A stretch of 64,000 bases of DNA from Sinorhizobium garamanticum (GCF_029892065.1 NZ_CP120373.1:3169001-3233000), one strand, 5' to 3'. Shown: positions 39,379-49,001, numbered from the stretch's first letter. Notes: generated from the letters alone by a model not told the origin. Numbers and translations are program-made.

Positions 39379-40376
39379 AGCGCTTCGGCGGTGATGGTGA
39401 TGAAGCGGATGGGAGCGCGATCCGGTTCGATCGCAGTCAAGCCGATGCGACGCAGGATCAAATCGAGCGCGCGCTGGGCCTGTGCCTCAGGAGCCTGATC
39501 CAACACCACGTCCATGATGCCCTCTCGCAAGGCGGTGCTGGTGTAGTCGGTCAATTCGTGGCCGATGAACAACACGTCCCGGCCCCGGCGATGACGGCGC
39601 AGGACCTGGATCAGGGCGGAGTTTGCGCCTCCGGCGTTATAGAGCCCGACGAGATGCGGATACATTTCAAGTGCGAAGGACAATGATTCCGCGCTGTAGC
39701 GCTCTTCGTCGCGACTGAAGCCGAGCCATTCAAAGGCGATGGGGCCGGGGTGTTCATGAAAGTAATCCGAGAACCCGCGGATGCGATCGCGGTGCACCTG
39801 ATAGATCGGATGACACAGCGCAATGACCGGGCCTTCTGCCCGCGCCATTCGGGCCATGAAGTGAGCCGCCGTCCGCCCGGCGGAGTAATTGTCTATTCCG
39901 ACGAATTCCCCTTTGCTCTCGGACGCGCGGGTTACAACATGGACGACCGGCACCCCTCGCGCGACCACCGCATCCACCGCCGCGCTGATCAGCGGGCTGT
40001 TGGGAACCGCAAGTATCAGACCAGCACGCGGCAGGTCGGTGGACAGGATGCGCCTTGCGATCTCGTCCGGCTTCATCTCTTCGGTGAAGCTGCGGTGGAC
40101 AATCACCAGGGGATCGAGGGTCGCGGCAATCCTTTCGAATGCCTTGGAGAGCCGCCGATAGAACGTCGTTTCGGGGCGAACCATCAACACTTCTATGCGC
40201 AGCAGGCCCCGATGGGCGTCGGGAAGCGTGCGGGGGTAGTTCAAGGTGCGCGCGGCAACGACCACCTTCTCGACCAGCTCCGGGCGAACGCCTCCGCGCC
40301 CGTTCAGGACTCGCTCGACCGTTGCGGTCCCCACTCCCGCATGGCGGGCGATGTCCCGGTAATTCGGCTTGCTCAC
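39375..40376 (-). CDS. LacI-family regulator upstream of the mocDE-like genes
   Basis: 333 residues. N-terminal HTH: YRDIARHAGVGTATVERVLN (residues 5-24), with hinge. The effector domain shows GLILAVPNSPLISAAVDAVV, VGIDNYSAGRTAAHFMARMA and IGHELTDYTSTALREGIMDV. It is the first gene of the minus-strand group LacI, mocD, mocE. It probably represses them until a cyclitol or sugar binds. A ~118-bp piece of a close relative of this gene survives at 53020-53137. Confidence 0.88.
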   Translation of the reverse strand: MSKPNYRDIARHAGVGTATVERVLNGRGGVRPELVEKVVVAARTLNYPRTLPDAHRGLLRIEVLMVRPETTFYRRLSKAFERIAATLDPLVIVHRSFTEEMKPDEIARRILSTDLPRAGLILAVPNSPLISAAVDAVVARGVPVVHVVTRASESKGEFVGIDNYSAGRTAAHFMARMARAEGPVIALCHPIYQVHRDRIRGFSDYFHEHPGPIAFEWLGFSRDEERYSAESLSFALEMYPHLVGLYNAGGANSALIQVLRRHRRGRDVLFIGHELTDYTSTALREGIMDVVLDQAPEAQAQRALDLILRRIGLTAIEPDRAPIRFITITAEAL

Positions 40377-40410
40377 ATTCTGGTCCCTCGGATGGGCAGA
40401 TGCCCGCTCT

Positions 40411-40455
40411 ATGTTTTCCTAAATCGTATCCGATTCAGGGACAAAAACATGCAGC
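40411..40455. repeat. RIME palindrome B inside the 3' end of the RpiR fragment
   Basis: gttttcctaaatcgtatccg then attcagggacaaaaacatgcag, a mildly mutated palindrome B. It supplies the last codons (VSLHVFVPESDTI) of the truncated RpiR frame. Confidence 0.7.
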
Positions 40456-40724
40456 GATACGCCCCTCGGCGGGCGCTGGTCTCTCAGGTGTTGCCGAAAC
40501 AGCTCCCTGAGTTCTCTAAAGCTCCGGAAACCTAAAAGGCACGCGAGTCGGACTACCGTCGTCGACGAGACTGAACACGCGGCCGCTACGGACCTGGCAG
40601 TTCCAAAGGCAACAATGTCGGGATTAGCCAGCGTTCCACGAAGAACGCGTTCGAGCCGGGGTGGAAGGATAATCTTCCTGGAGGCGATCAACAGATTCAA
40701 TTCCAAGAGACTTTTGGGCGGCAT
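40419..40724 (-). pseudogene. RpiR-family regulator, N-terminal fragment
   Basis: 101 residues. It contains only the RpiR HTH: SVAAACSVSSTTVVRLACLL then GFRSFRELRELFRQHLRDQR. The SIS sugar-phosphate-binding domain that should follow is absent; the frame runs into a RIME palindrome instead. The start has gagggg upstream. It is probably a gene cut by repeat-linked deletion. RpiR-type regulators often control inositol catabolism (IolR), which fits the neighbourhood. Confidence 0.7.
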
Positions 40725-40792
40725 GCTTGTCCCCTCTTGAAGTCGATGAGGAGACCGTTGCCTCCTCTTTTTTCTCGCAACAAGCGTAGGCT

Positions 40793-41734
40793 CTATCGGC
40801 TGATGGTCTGTTTCAGGGCGTCCACGGATGACGTGATGCCGGCCTCGGTAGACATGGTGAAGTCCTCCATCTCGAGACTTACCCAGCCGTTGTAGCCGCA
40901 CATGCGGACCACCGAGAAGAACTCCTTCCACCACTGCAGGTCACGGCCTGCGCCAACTGCGACATAGTTCCAGGTGCGGTTCGCGACGTCGGTGACCTCC
41001 TTCATTTCGAGAAGGCCGTTCACATCCGCAAGTCCTCGCTCGATGCGGGTATCCTTGCCGTGGCAATGGTGAATCGCGCTGCCGAGCGCACGAGCGGAGG
41101 CGATCGGGTCGGCGCCCATCCACATCAGATGCGACGGGTCGAGGTTCATTCCGACGGTCGGCCCAACCTCGTTGCGCAGGCGGAAGAGGGTCTCGGGGTT
41201 CCACACGAGCATGGCGGAGAAGTTTTCGAGCGCATATCTCTCAACGCCGACTTCCTTCGCGAGCCTCACCAGATCGTGCCACAGCGGGAAGGCGCGATCT
41301 TCCCACTGGTAGCGGTCGCGCTCGGGCATCTCGTCCGGCCAGCTCTTGGTATAGACGAGCCAGTTCGGAACCATGTCGCCAGGGGCGGCCTCCGGCAGAC
41401 CGGACATCGTCACGATGGTTGTGACACCGATCTCGCCGGCGAGACGAATGGTGTCCTCCATCTCTTTCAGGTGGCGCTTGCCCATGTCACCCGGATCAAG
41501 GGGGTTGGCCGAGCAGTTGAGCGCCGCGATTTTCAGGCCGCGCGCCTCGATCTCTTTCAGCTTCGTTCTCAGGAGCGCCTTGTCGGCCAAGAGCTCGTCG
41601 GCGCGGAAATGCGGTGCGCGCGACCAGCCGCCGCCGGTCATCTCGATGCCTTCGACGCCGAGTTTTACGCATTTATCGAGCATCTCCGTGAAGGAGAGAT
41701 TGCCCATGACATCGGTGCAAATGGAAAGTTTCAT
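40793..41734 (-). CDS. TIM-barrel sugar isomerase/epimerase-like protein (MocC/IolE-like)
   Basis: 313 residues. AP-endonuclease-2-type TIM barrel: MKLSICTDVMGNLSFTEMLD, then VEGIEMTGGGWSRAPHFRAD, LKIAALNCSANPLDPGDMG, GMNLDPSHLMWMGADPI and HCHGKDTRIE. Metal ligands are likely Glu, Asp-His, His and Glu (GWVSLEMEDF). Relatives include inosose dehydratase IolE, MocC and the 3-keto-sugar beta-eliminases. It is the last gene of the sugar operon, 56 bp after a dehydrogenase gene. Exact chemistry unknown. Confidence 0.85.
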   Translation of the reverse strand: MKLSICTDVMGNLSFTEMLDKCVKLGVEGIEMTGGGWSRAPHFRADELLADKALLRTKLKEIEARGLKIAALNCSANPLDPGDMGKRHLKEMEDTIRLAGEIGVTTIVTMSGLPEAAPGDMVPNWLVYTKSWPDEMPERDRYQWEDRAFPLWHDLVRLAKEVGVERYALENFSAMLVWNPETLFRLRNEVGPTVGMNLDPSHLMWMGADPIASARALGSAIHHCHGKDTRIERGLADVNGLLEMKEVTDVANRTWNYVAVGAGRDLQWWKEFFSVVRMCGYNGWVSLEMEDFTMSTEAGITSSVDALKQTISR

Positions 41735-41790
41735 CTTGTCTCTGTCCGAAAAAAGGGGGCGCACTTCGTTACGCCCCAGTTGGGGAGGAG

Positions 41791-42963
41791 CTACTTGAAA
41801 TCGACCCAGACGGAGCCAGCGTCGGCCGAGCGGACGCAGTTTTCCAGCCAGCGGACACCCTCGGTGCCGGCCTTGATGCCCGGATAGTGATGGGTTTTGA
41901 GGAAGGCTTCGTCGCCTCGGTTCTTCGCGTCGATCGCCTGGGCGATCCACAGGTAGATGTTCGACCAGCTATCGCCGAGACCCTCCGTATGGAGTGCGCC
42001 CATGCGGTCGATCGCAAGGCTTTCTTCCTCAAGATAGGGCATGCCGTGATGCAGGGTGCGGTTCGGCTCGCCCTGGACTTCGTAGATCAACTGGTCGGGA
42101 CGGCTGTCCGACCATTCGACGGAGGCCTTGGAGCCGACGAAACGGTAACGCTGGGAACCCATGTTGCCCGCGTCCACCGACGAAACCCAAATACGGCCGC
42201 GCGCACCGTTGTCGTAGTGCATGAGCACCGTGGCATGGTCCTCGAGCGGCGCACGGGTCGGGATGAACGCCTTGCGGTCGCAGAGGAGCTTTTCGATCTT
42301 CATGTGCGGCAGGACGATCTCGGACAGGTAGTAGAGGTGCGTCCCGATATCCCCGAGGACGAAGGTCGGACCGGCGGACTTGGGATTGGTGCGCCATTTC
42401 ACGGCTTCGCCCGCACCCACATCGTCGCCCGAATTAAAGCCATGAGTGTATTGCATGTCGACGATACGGATGTCGCCCAGCATGCCCTTCTTGACCATGG
42501 CGGCCATCTGGTGGACCAGCGGATGACCGGTGAAGCCGTAGGTCACGCCGACGATCAGGCCCTTTTCCTCGGCAAGCCTTTCGATCTCTTTGCATTCGGC
42601 CACCGTGAAGAACAGTGGCTTTTCGCAGATCACGTGCAGGCCCGCTTCCAGGCTGGCCTTGGTGATCTCGTAATGCGTGAAGTTGGGCGTCGCGATTGAG
42701 ACGACTTCGACGCCGTCCTCCCGCGCCGCCTCCTCGGTGATCAGCTCCTGATACGTGGCATAGCAGCGGTCCGCCTCCAAACCGAGATTCACACCGAAAT
42801 CGCGGCCTCGCTCGGCGTCGAGATCGAATGCACCAGCGACCAGTTGGTACGTACCATCCCTGAGTGCGCCGGTGCGGTGCTTATAGCCCACTTGGCCGGT
42901 GCGCCCGCCACCGACCATTCCCCAGCGCAGGGGACGCGAAATCGTTCTTTCTCCGTTGATCAT
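41791..42963 (-). CDS. Gfo/Idh/MocA-family dehydrogenase, 390 residues
   Basis: N-terminal Rossmann domain with WGMVGGGRTGQVGYKHR (residues 14-30) and the catalytic-Lys motif CEKPLFFTVAEC. The C-terminal alpha/beta domain has FVLGDIGTHLYYLSEIV, which supplies the active-site Asp-x-x-x-His, and DSWSNIYLWIAQAIDA. It oxidises or reduces a sugar or cyclitol hydroxyl with NAD(P). The long form with the GAGEAVKWRTNPKSAG loop resembles dehydrogenases that make 3-keto sugars. It lies 30 bp after the 341-residue paralogue. Confidence 0.87.
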   Translation of the reverse strand: MINGERTISRPLRWGMVGGGRTGQVGYKHRTGALRDGTYQLVAGAFDLDAERGRDFGVNLGLEADRCYATYQELITEEAAREDGVEVVSIATPNFTHYEITKASLEAGLHVICEKPLFFTVAECKEIERLAEEKGLIVGVTYGFTGHPLVHQMAAMVKKGMLGDIRIVDMQYTHGFNSGDDVGAGEAVKWRTNPKSAGPTFVLGDIGTHLYYLSEIVLPHMKIEKLLCDRKAFIPTRAPLEDHATVLMHYDNGARGRIWVSSVDAGNMGSQRYRFVGSKASVEWSDSRPDQLIYEVQGEPNRTLHHGMPYLEEESLAIDRMGALHTEGLGDSWSNIYLWIAQAIDAKNRGDEAFLKTHHYPGIKAGTEGVRWLENCVRSADAGSVWVDFK

Positions 42964-42993
42964 CTGATCATCTTCCTGAAATGGCCTACCGGT

Positions 42994-44019
42994 TCATTCC
43001 GCCGCCATGGCGGTCGAGGTCCCGTAAAGGTCGGGTTTCGCTATCATGTTGATTGATTCAAAGCCGCCGCTGGCCACGGCACGCAGGGCGGCATCGGCCA
43101 CCAGCGTGGCCGCGTATCCATCCCAGGTGGACGGACCGGTCGCGGTGCCTCGGGAGCCAGCCACGATCCATTCCCGGAATTCCTGGTCGTAAGCTTCGAT
43201 GAAGCGCTCGCGCCAATCCTCGGGGATCGCCTGACGGATGCCGTTCGAGTCGGAAATCACGGTTGCCGGGCGGTTCGGCAGTGCGGCGACACCCGTCTCA
43301 CAGCTAACCTCGCCGCGGATGTCGTAGCCATAGGAGATGTTCACCGAAATCTCGACATCGACCAGCGCACCCGAGGCCATGTGCAGGAGCACGAAGACCG
43401 GGTCGCGCAACTTGCCACCACGCGAGGAGCGGCGCGGTACGCGCACCTCGACGCCAGAGATCTCGTCCGACAGGAGCCAGCGGGAGATGTCGGCATCATG
43501 CACCAGCGTGTCGTTCAGCGGCATCTCCGAAGTGTAGAGACCCTCGGGCACCGAGGCATTGCGATGCACGGAATGGAACATGAGCGGCTCGCCAAGTTTC
43601 CCTCCCTCGATCACCGCCTTGAGACGGCGATAATCGGCATCGAAACGACGCATGAAGCCCACCTGCACGAGACGTCGACCGAAGGCCACTTCGGCTTCCA
43701 TCACGCGAAGTGCGGCCGCCTCGGATGTCACCAGGGGCTTTTCGCAGAACACGGGTTTGCCGGCGGCGATGCAGGCGAGCAGTTGCTCCTCATGTGCTGG
43801 CCCCCAAGAGCAGATGATCACCGCCTGCACCTTTTCCGAGGAGATCAAAGCCGTGGGGGTGGCGAACACTTCCGCCCTTTCGGGGGCGGCGGCTGCGGCG
43901 CGGGCCTGGTCGATATCGGTGACACCTACGACTTCGACCCCGGAAAGGACTTTCGTGAGGCGGCGGATATGATCCTGGCCGATCATTCCTGTGCCGATGA
44001 CACCAACCTGGAGGGTCAT
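42994..44019 (-). CDS. Gfo/Idh/MocA-family dehydrogenase, 341 residues (inositol-dehydrogenase-like)
   Basis: Rossmann motif [18 protein letters not shown] (residues 5-22), catalytic [38 protein letters not shown] and [20 protein letters not shown] with Asp and the DxS/H active-site region of inositol 2-dehydrogenases (IolG). It oxidises a polyol or sugar with NAD. Its ATG overlaps the stop of the upstream TIM-barrel gene by 4 bp. Having a second family member next to it suggests one oxidises and the other reduces different intermediates. Confidence 0.88.
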   Translation of the reverse strand: MTLQVGVIGTGMIGQDHIRRLTKVLSGVEVVGVTDIDQARAAAAAPERAEVFATPTALISSEKVQAVIICSWGPAHEEQLLACIAAGKPVFCEKPLVTSEAAALRVMEAEVAFGRRLVQVGFMRRFDADYRRLKAVIEGGKLGEPLMFHSVHRNASVPEGLYTSEMPLNDTLVHDADISRWLLSDEISGVEVRVPRRSSRGGKLRDPVFVLLHMASGALVDVEISVNISYGYDIRGEVSCETGVAALPNRPATVISDSNGIRQAIPEDWRERFIEAYDQEFREWIVAGSRGTATGPSTWDGYAATLVADAALRAVASGGFESINMIAKPDLYGTSTAMAAE

Positions 44020-44921
44020 TTTGCCCCCCAGTATTTGTCGATGTAACGCTGCATTTCGCTGCGCATGAAGGTGCCGCTGTGGTCTGCCTTATCCTCCCAG
44101 GCGAAGACGCATGCGGTCATGATGCCGTCGAAGCCCACTTCCGCCAGCGTGCCGAAGAAATCGTCCCAGGGCACTTCGCCCTGACCGATGTTGAGATGCT
44201 GGTGTACCCGGGCATTGGTGCCCGGCGGGTTGAGGATATATCTCAGACCAGAGCTGGCCTTGTGGTTGAACGTGTCGCCGACATGGACATGGGCGAGCAC
44301 GTCCTTGGCCTCGCGCAGCATCGCCTTCGTGTCGTCGCCGAAATAGAAGGTGTGCGGCGCGCAGTAGAGGAACTTGACATTCTTCGAATTGACCGTGCGG
44401 ATGATATCGAGCGCCGGCTGCAGCGTCTCGCACCAGTCTTCCGGATGCGGCTCGACATGCAGGTTGATGCCTTCCTTCTCGAAGATTGGCACAAGCTCCT
44501 CCATCGACCGCCACCAGGCGTCCTCGCAAGCCTCGATCATCGACCCGGTGTGGCAGCAGTAGCAGGAGCCCTTGTCGGGATGCGGGCCGCGGCCGAACTC
44601 GGAGTTCATCGTGTCGACTTCCAGCTCGACGCAGATCTCGATGGCGCGCTTCCAGTGCTTCACCGCCGCCTGGCGCTCCGTCTCGTCGTTGGAGGCCCAG
44701 CGGTACATCGGTAGAAGCGAGGCAATGCCGACACCGCCCTCCTTCAGTGCCTTCTTGAACCTCTTGATCCGCTCGGGAAAGACGCGCGGCGCTTTGAACC
44801 ATTCGAGGAAATCGCCGCGCGGCGAAAGCTCGATCCAATCGTAACCGAGTTCCTTGACCTTGCTGGGCAACTCCTCAAGCGACAGATGCCGATGCATGAA
44901 CGGGTCGAGTGCGATTTTCAT
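44016..44921 (-). CDS. TIM-barrel sugar isomerase/epimerase-like protein, first copy in operon
   Basis: 301 residues. The barrel shows [55 protein letters not shown] (metal Glu), [20 protein letters not shown] (Glu, His), [14 protein letters not shown] and [19 protein letters not shown]. It belongs to the AP_endonuc_2 superfamily but is not closely similar to the protein at 40793. Start at 44921 after ggagg. It overlaps the following dehydrogenase gene by 4 bp, so the two enzymes probably act in sequence. Confidence 0.85.
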   Translation of the reverse strand: MKIALDPFMHRHLSLEELPSKVKELGYDWIELSPRGDFLEWFKAPRVFPERIKRFKKALKEGGVGIASLLPMYRWASNDETERQAAVKHWKRAIEICVELEVDTMNSEFGRGPHPDKGSCYCCHTGSMIEACEDAWWRSMEELVPIFEKEGINLHVEPHPEDWCETLQPALDIIRTVNSKNVKFLYCAPHTFYFGDDTKAMLREAKDVLAHVHVGDTFNHKASSGLRYILNPPGTNARVHQHLNIGQGEVPWDDFFGTLAEVGFDGIMTACVFAWEDKADHSGTFMRSEMQRYIDKYWGAK

Positions 44922-45028
44922 TTTGACCTCCAAATTCTGGACGCAATTCTCCGGCCTCCGACGGCGGTCCTTTCAGTCGCTGTCGAAGCTGAGCGCGTTG
45001 CGCAATTCGTTTGTGATGCCGTCAGTGC

Positions 45029-45853
45029 TTAATGGGCTGGCGGCGGCGGCTGACCCTCGTGCGAATCCATGTAACTCTCAATTTGGGCCTCCAGATCAGC
45101 CATGGTTTCCCCGCCCGCCATCAGATCGGTGATTTCCTCCCGGGTCTTTTCGCCCCGGCGGAAGTCTGCGGCGATGGCTCCACGGATGAGCACGGCAAAG
45201 TGATCGCCCACAGCCATGGCGTGCATGACCTGGTGAGTGATAAAAATCACCGCCAGGCCCCGCCGCTTCGCCTCGTTGACGATCCGCAACACATGCGCCG
45301 CCTGTTTCACGCCGAGAGCGGCGGTTGGTTCGTCGAGGATCAGTACACGGGCGCCGAAATGCACGGCACGGGCAATCGCAAGGGATTGGCGTTCGCCCCC
45401 TGAAAGCCCCCCGACCAGACGATCGCCATCGTCGATGCGGGTGATGCCGAAGTTCTGCACGGCCTTAACGGCAATCTCGTTGGCCGTCTTGCGGTCATAG
45501 ACCTTGAAGGGCCCCCAGCCCTTGGTCGGTTCGACGCCGACGAAGAAGGAACGGCCGATCGACATCAGCGGAAAGGTGCCGCCGAATTGATGCACGGTCG
45601 AGATGCCCTTTTCCTGCGCATCGCGCGGTCCGCTGAATTCGACCGGCTCTCCGTCCATCAGGATGGTGCCGCGCGTCGGCTTGTGCACCCCGGCAAGCGT
45701 CTTGATGAGCGTCGACTTACCGGCGCCGTTGTCGCCGAGCAGGCAGAGCACCTCGCCCGCGCGGACCCTGAGCGAGATATCGTGAAGCACGTCGATTGGA
45801 CCGAAGCTCTTGTCGACATTTTGCAGTTCAAGGATCGGAGTATTGTCGGACAT
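45029..45853 (-). CDS. Sugar ABC transporter ATPase, single-domain (FrcA type)
   Basis: 274 residues. Walker A GDNGAGKSTLIKTLAG, signature LSGGERQSLAIARA, Walker B VLILDEPTAAL and the H-loop VIFITHQVMHAMAVGD. Most ribose/xylose-type importers have a double ATPase of about 500 residues; this short version matches FrcA of rhizobial fructose importers. It drives uptake through the two permeases encoded upstream. The start at 45853 is the ATG 9 bp after the permease stop; a GTG nine bases earlier is also open. Confidence 0.92.
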   Translation of the reverse strand: MSDNTPILELQNVDKSFGPIDVLHDISLRVRAGEVLCLLGDNGAGKSTLIKTLAGVHKPTRGTILMDGEPVEFSGPRDAQEKGISTVHQFGGTFPLMSIGRSFFVGVEPTKGWGPFKVYDRKTANEIAVKAVQNFGITRIDDGDRLVGGLSGGERQSLAIARAVHFGARVLILDEPTAALGVKQAAHVLRIVNEAKRRGLAVIFITHQVMHAMAVGDHFAVLIRGAIAADFRRGEKTREEITDLMAGGETMADLEAQIESYMDSHEGQPPPPAH

Positions 45854-45862
45854 GGTGAACAC

Positions 45863-46861
45863 TCACTTCTTTCTCTTCGGCACGAAGCTCAGTGCCATCT
45901 GCCGGAAGGTATTGTTCATCAGAACGGCGGCCATGAGCATCACGCCGATAATGAGGTTGGACCAATTGCGGTCGATGTCGGTGAAATAGATGCCCTGGTT
46001 GACAACCGCGAAGGTCAGCGCGCCGAGGAAGATCCCGACGATCGAACCGAAGCCACCAGTGAGCAGGACCCCGCCCACCACAATTGAGACGATCGTATTG
46101 AAGATGTAGTTCATGCCGCCTGAGACCTGCGCGGAGTTGAACAGGATCGCCCCGCACATCCCTACGAAGGAAGCGGCCGTGCTCGATAGTACAAAGAGAG
46201 CAATCTTGAGCCGTTTTGTCGGGATGCCGGCATTGCGGGCGCTGACCTCGTCTCCTCCGATCGCAAAGATCCAGTTGCCGTAGCGTGTCGCGTGAACAAC
46301 GAAGCCGAACACCAAAGTCAGCGCGAACCACCACAGAATGATCACCTGGAATTTGCCGTTGATGAGTTGGCCGAAGATCATTTTGGCCCATGCCGGCGCC
46401 TCGAGCGGAACCGAGGCGGCCCCAGTTAGAATGACGGATCCTGCGAGGACGAGTCCCTGCACCGCAACCAGTGTACCGAGCGTGATAATCAGCGACGGCA
46501 CGCTCGTGCGCACCGCCAGGAAACCGTTGACCAGCCCCACCAGAACGCCAAAGGCTAGTGCGCCAAGCATGCCGACCACGATCGGCAACTCGTAATAGCC
46601 CGAGAGAATGGCGATCGACATCGAGCCCGCGGGGATCATCGCGCCGATCGAGATGTCAAGCTCGCCGGCGATCATGAGAAGACCGACGGGCAAGGCGACG
46701 ATACCGAGATTGGCCGCGAAGTTGATCCAGCTTGCCGCGCCGAAGAGCGTACCCAGGCTAACGCCGCCGAAGGCGACATAGAAGGCAATCACCGCAACAA
46801 AGCTCAGCGCGGCCCCAAACTCCGGACGGCGTACAAATAGTCCAATGGAAAAGCCGTTCAT
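45863..46861 (-). CDS. Sugar ABC transporter permease 2
   Basis: 332 residues and 8-10 membrane helices. The BPD_transp_2 signature is VALPVGLLMIAGELDISIGA, with NAGIPTKRLKIALFVLSSTA and GGVLLTGGFGSIVGIFLGAL near the end. It ends KRKK. It is a paralogue of the permease at 46872-47921 (about half identical by eye), and the two probably form a heterodimeric channel. Start at 46861 after ggggag, 10 bp behind the stop of permease 1. Confidence 0.92.
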   Translation of the reverse strand: MNGFSIGLFVRRPEFGAALSFVAVIAFYVAFGGVSLGTLFGAASWINFAANLGIVALPVGLLMIAGELDISIGAMIPAGSMSIAILSGYYELPIVVGMLGALAFGVLVGLVNGFLAVRTSVPSLIITLGTLVAVQGLVLAGSVILTGAASVPLEAPAWAKMIFGQLINGKFQVIILWWFALTLVFGFVVHATRYGNWIFAIGGDEVSARNAGIPTKRLKIALFVLSSTAASFVGMCGAILFNSAQVSGGMNYIFNTIVSIVVGGVLLTGGFGSIVGIFLGALTFAVVNQGIYFTDIDRNWSNLIIGVMLMAAVLMNNTFRQMALSFVPKRKK

Positions 46862-46871
46862 CTCCCCGCCC

Positions 46872-47921
46872 TCACTTCTTCTTCTTCGTTGCGTAGGACA
46901 TCGCCATCAGCCGGAACTTGTCGTTCATCATCACCGCGAGCAGCAGGAGCGCACCGATGATGACGCTGCCTAGGTTCGGGTCGATGCCGGTGAAATAGAT
47001 GCCCTGGTTCACGATCGCGAAGGTAAGCGTACCGAGGACAATACCCACCACCGACCCGGCGCCTCCGGTCAGAAGCACACCGCCAATGACCACGCACATG
47101 ATCGAATTGAAGATGAACGATTGCCCCGCGAGCACTTGCGCACTTTGGTAGACGAGCACCTGGCTGACGCCGACGAAGGCGGCAGAGAAGCCCGACAGCA
47201 TGTAGAGCGCGATCGTGAGTCTTTCCGTAGGGATACCGGCATTGCGAGCCGAGACCTTGTCGCCACCCAAGGCGAAGATCCAGTTGCCCACTGGCGAGAT
47301 GTGCAGCAGGTAGAAGAACGCGGCCACGAACAGCACCCACCAGAAGATCGTCACCTGGAACATGCCGCCGACAAAATCGCCGAGCATCGCCTTGACCGTC
47401 GGGCTTGGTACGAGCGACACGCCGGTGCTGCCGGCGATGAGCACGGTGAAGCCCAGCGTCAGGCCCATGACGCCGAACATGGAACCGATGGTGACAATCA
47501 AAGACGGGACGCCTGTGCGGTTGACCAAGTAACCGTTGAAAAACCCGACGAGGAGCCCGACGCTGAGGCCCGCGGAAATCCCGACAATCTCCGGGAGGCC
47601 GTAGTGGCCGGAAACGATCGCGACGGTCAGAGACGCCGCCGGAATCACGGCGCCGATCGAGAGGTCCATTTCGCCTGCGATCATCAACAGCCCAACCGGG
47701 AGCGCAACGATGCCGATCTCGGCGGCGACGTTGAGCCAGCTCGCATAGCCCGCGGAGGACACGAAGACCTGACCGCCCACGAGGGCGAAGAAGACGAACA
47801 CCGCAATCAAGCCCAGGAGCGACCCCGCTTCGGGGCGACGGGAAAGCTGACCGATGGTCGCTTTGATGTTTTCGCCACCTGAAGGAACCGAGGGGGCAAG
47901 GACACTATTTCTCGCGTTCAT
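46872..47921 (-). CDS. Sugar ABC transporter permease 1
   Basis: 349 residues. Same family: VALPVGLLMIAGEMDLSIGA, NAGIPTERLTIALYMLSGFS and GGVLLTGGAGSVVGIVLGTL. The first ~40 residues are a cytoplasmic tail absent from permease 2. It ends TKKKK. The start at 47921 follows ggtggtgtcaa; an upstream in-frame ATG at 47951 is less plausible. It lies 105 bp after the binding-protein gene, with a hairpin in between that may lower its expression. Confidence 0.92.
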   Translation of the reverse strand: MNARNSVLAPSVPSGGENIKATIGQLSRRPEAGSLLGLIAVFVFFALVGGQVFVSSAGYASWLNVAAEIGIVALPVGLLMIAGEMDLSIGAVIPAASLTVAIVSGHYGLPEIVGISAGLSVGLLVGFFNGYLVNRTGVPSLIVTIGSMFGVMGLTLGFTVLIAGSTGVSLVPSPTVKAMLGDFVGGMFQVTIFWWVLFVAAFFYLLHISPVGNWIFALGGDKVSARNAGIPTERLTIALYMLSGFSAAFVGVSQVLVYQSAQVLAGQSFIFNSIMCVVIGGVLLTGGAGSVVGIVLGTLTFAIVNQGIYFTGIDPNLGSVIIGALLLLAVMMNDKFRLMAMSYATKKKK

Positions 47922-47983
47922 TTGACACCACCAATGAAGCCGAATGACCAATAGCGGTCGGCACTATTGGACGATTGGAAGCC

Positions 47984-48002
47984 GCCTGCCTGAGCGGCAG
48001 GC
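47984..48002 (-). terminator. Intercistronic hairpin between binding-protein and permease genes
   Basis: gcctgcc-tgagc-ggcaggc, a 7-bp perfect stem 25 bp after the binding-protein stop. Such hairpins commonly protect the mRNA of the abundant binding protein and reduce read-through into the permease genes. Confidence 0.5.
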
Positions 48003-48026
48003 AACTTCACGACGTTCGGCGAAAGC

Positions 48027-49001
48027 TTATCGGGCGCCCGCCTGCACACCCGCCATGGTGGCCTCAACGTTCGTTTTATCGATCACGCCGGGACCGGTCA
48101 GGATTTCCCGAGTCGGTACCGTGAGGCCGTAGTTGACGTTGGCATTGAGGATCGAGACCGCCAGGTAGCCCTGCAGGTAACCCTGCTGGTCGATCGCGCA
48201 AAGCTGGGTGCCATTCTTGATGTTGTTCAGGATGGTCTCATCCATGTTCATGCCACAGACGTGCACCTGCCCCTGCTTGCCCGCCTGCGTCACACCGTTG
48301 ACCGCCGAATTCGTGTCGACGTTACCGATCGCGAACACGGCCTTGATGTCGGGGTTTTGCAGCAGGTGCGCCTTCAAGGCCTGCGCCACGGCAGTCGCCG
48401 AACCGAAAGAGGTTGCCGGCAACGGCAGGGACGAGCCGACACCGCCGCCTTCGGTGACGCCATCGATCATGCCTTTGCAGAAGGCTTCGATGTTCGCTGC
48501 ACCGGGCAGCGTGTTGAGGCAGATGGCGTTTTTCAGATCATTCTTGGCGAAGTAGGTGCCAGCAGCCTTGCCGGACAGGTAGTCGTTGGAACCGACATAG
48601 TTCATCGCGCCCAGGCGATCGGCAGATTCGATGCCCCCGGCATTATAGATGACCAGCGGAATTTTTGCGTCGACAACCGCTTTGAAGGCGGGGTCCATCG
48701 CTTCCGGTACCCAGTTGGGCCCAACGATCGCATCTGCACCCTGGTCAATCGCCTGACGGATCAGTTCCGCCGCGTCGACGCCAAGGTTGTCGTAGTTCTG
48801 GGGTCCGAGCCAGGTTACCTTACCGCCCTGCGCCTCCACCACCTTGCCGGCATCCTCGGCGCCACGCTTCACGATCGACCAGAATGGATCATCCGGCTTG
48901 CCGCCCACAACGAAGATGTTGGCAGCCATAACGGCCGTCGCAGTGCAAGTGATGATGGCGGCAGCCGACACGGTTGCCGCGAGACGGCGAAATTTAGTCA
49001 T
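48027..49001 (-). CDS. Periplasmic sugar-binding protein of the ABC importer
   Basis: 324 residues. Signal peptide MTKFRRLAATVSAAAI...AVMAA (about 1-26). The mature part is a Peripla_BP_4 sugar-binding fold: FVVGGKPDDPFWSIVKRGAE, LIRQAIDQGADAIVGPNWV, YVGSNDYLSGKAAGTYFAK and CAIDQQGYLQGYLAVSILN. It delivers a sugar or cyclitol to the permeases. First gene of the minus-strand operon; ggaggagattgag gives a strong ribosome site. The LacI gene is divergent. Confidence 0.93.
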   Translation of the reverse strand: MTKFRRLAATVSAAAIITCTATAVMAANIFVVGGKPDDPFWSIVKRGAEDAGKVVEAQGGKVTWLGPQNYDNLGVDAAELIRQAIDQGADAIVGPNWVPEAMDPAFKAVVDAKIPLVIYNAGGIESADRLGAMNYVGSNDYLSGKAAGTYFAKNDLKNAICLNTLPGAANIEAFCKGMIDGVTEGGGVGSSLPLPATSFGSATAVAQALKAHLLQNPDIKAVFAIGNVDTNSAVNGVTQAGKQGQVHVCGMNMDETILNNIKNGTQLCAIDQQGYLQGYLAVSILNANVNYGLTVPTREILTGPGVIDKTNVEATMAGVQAGAR

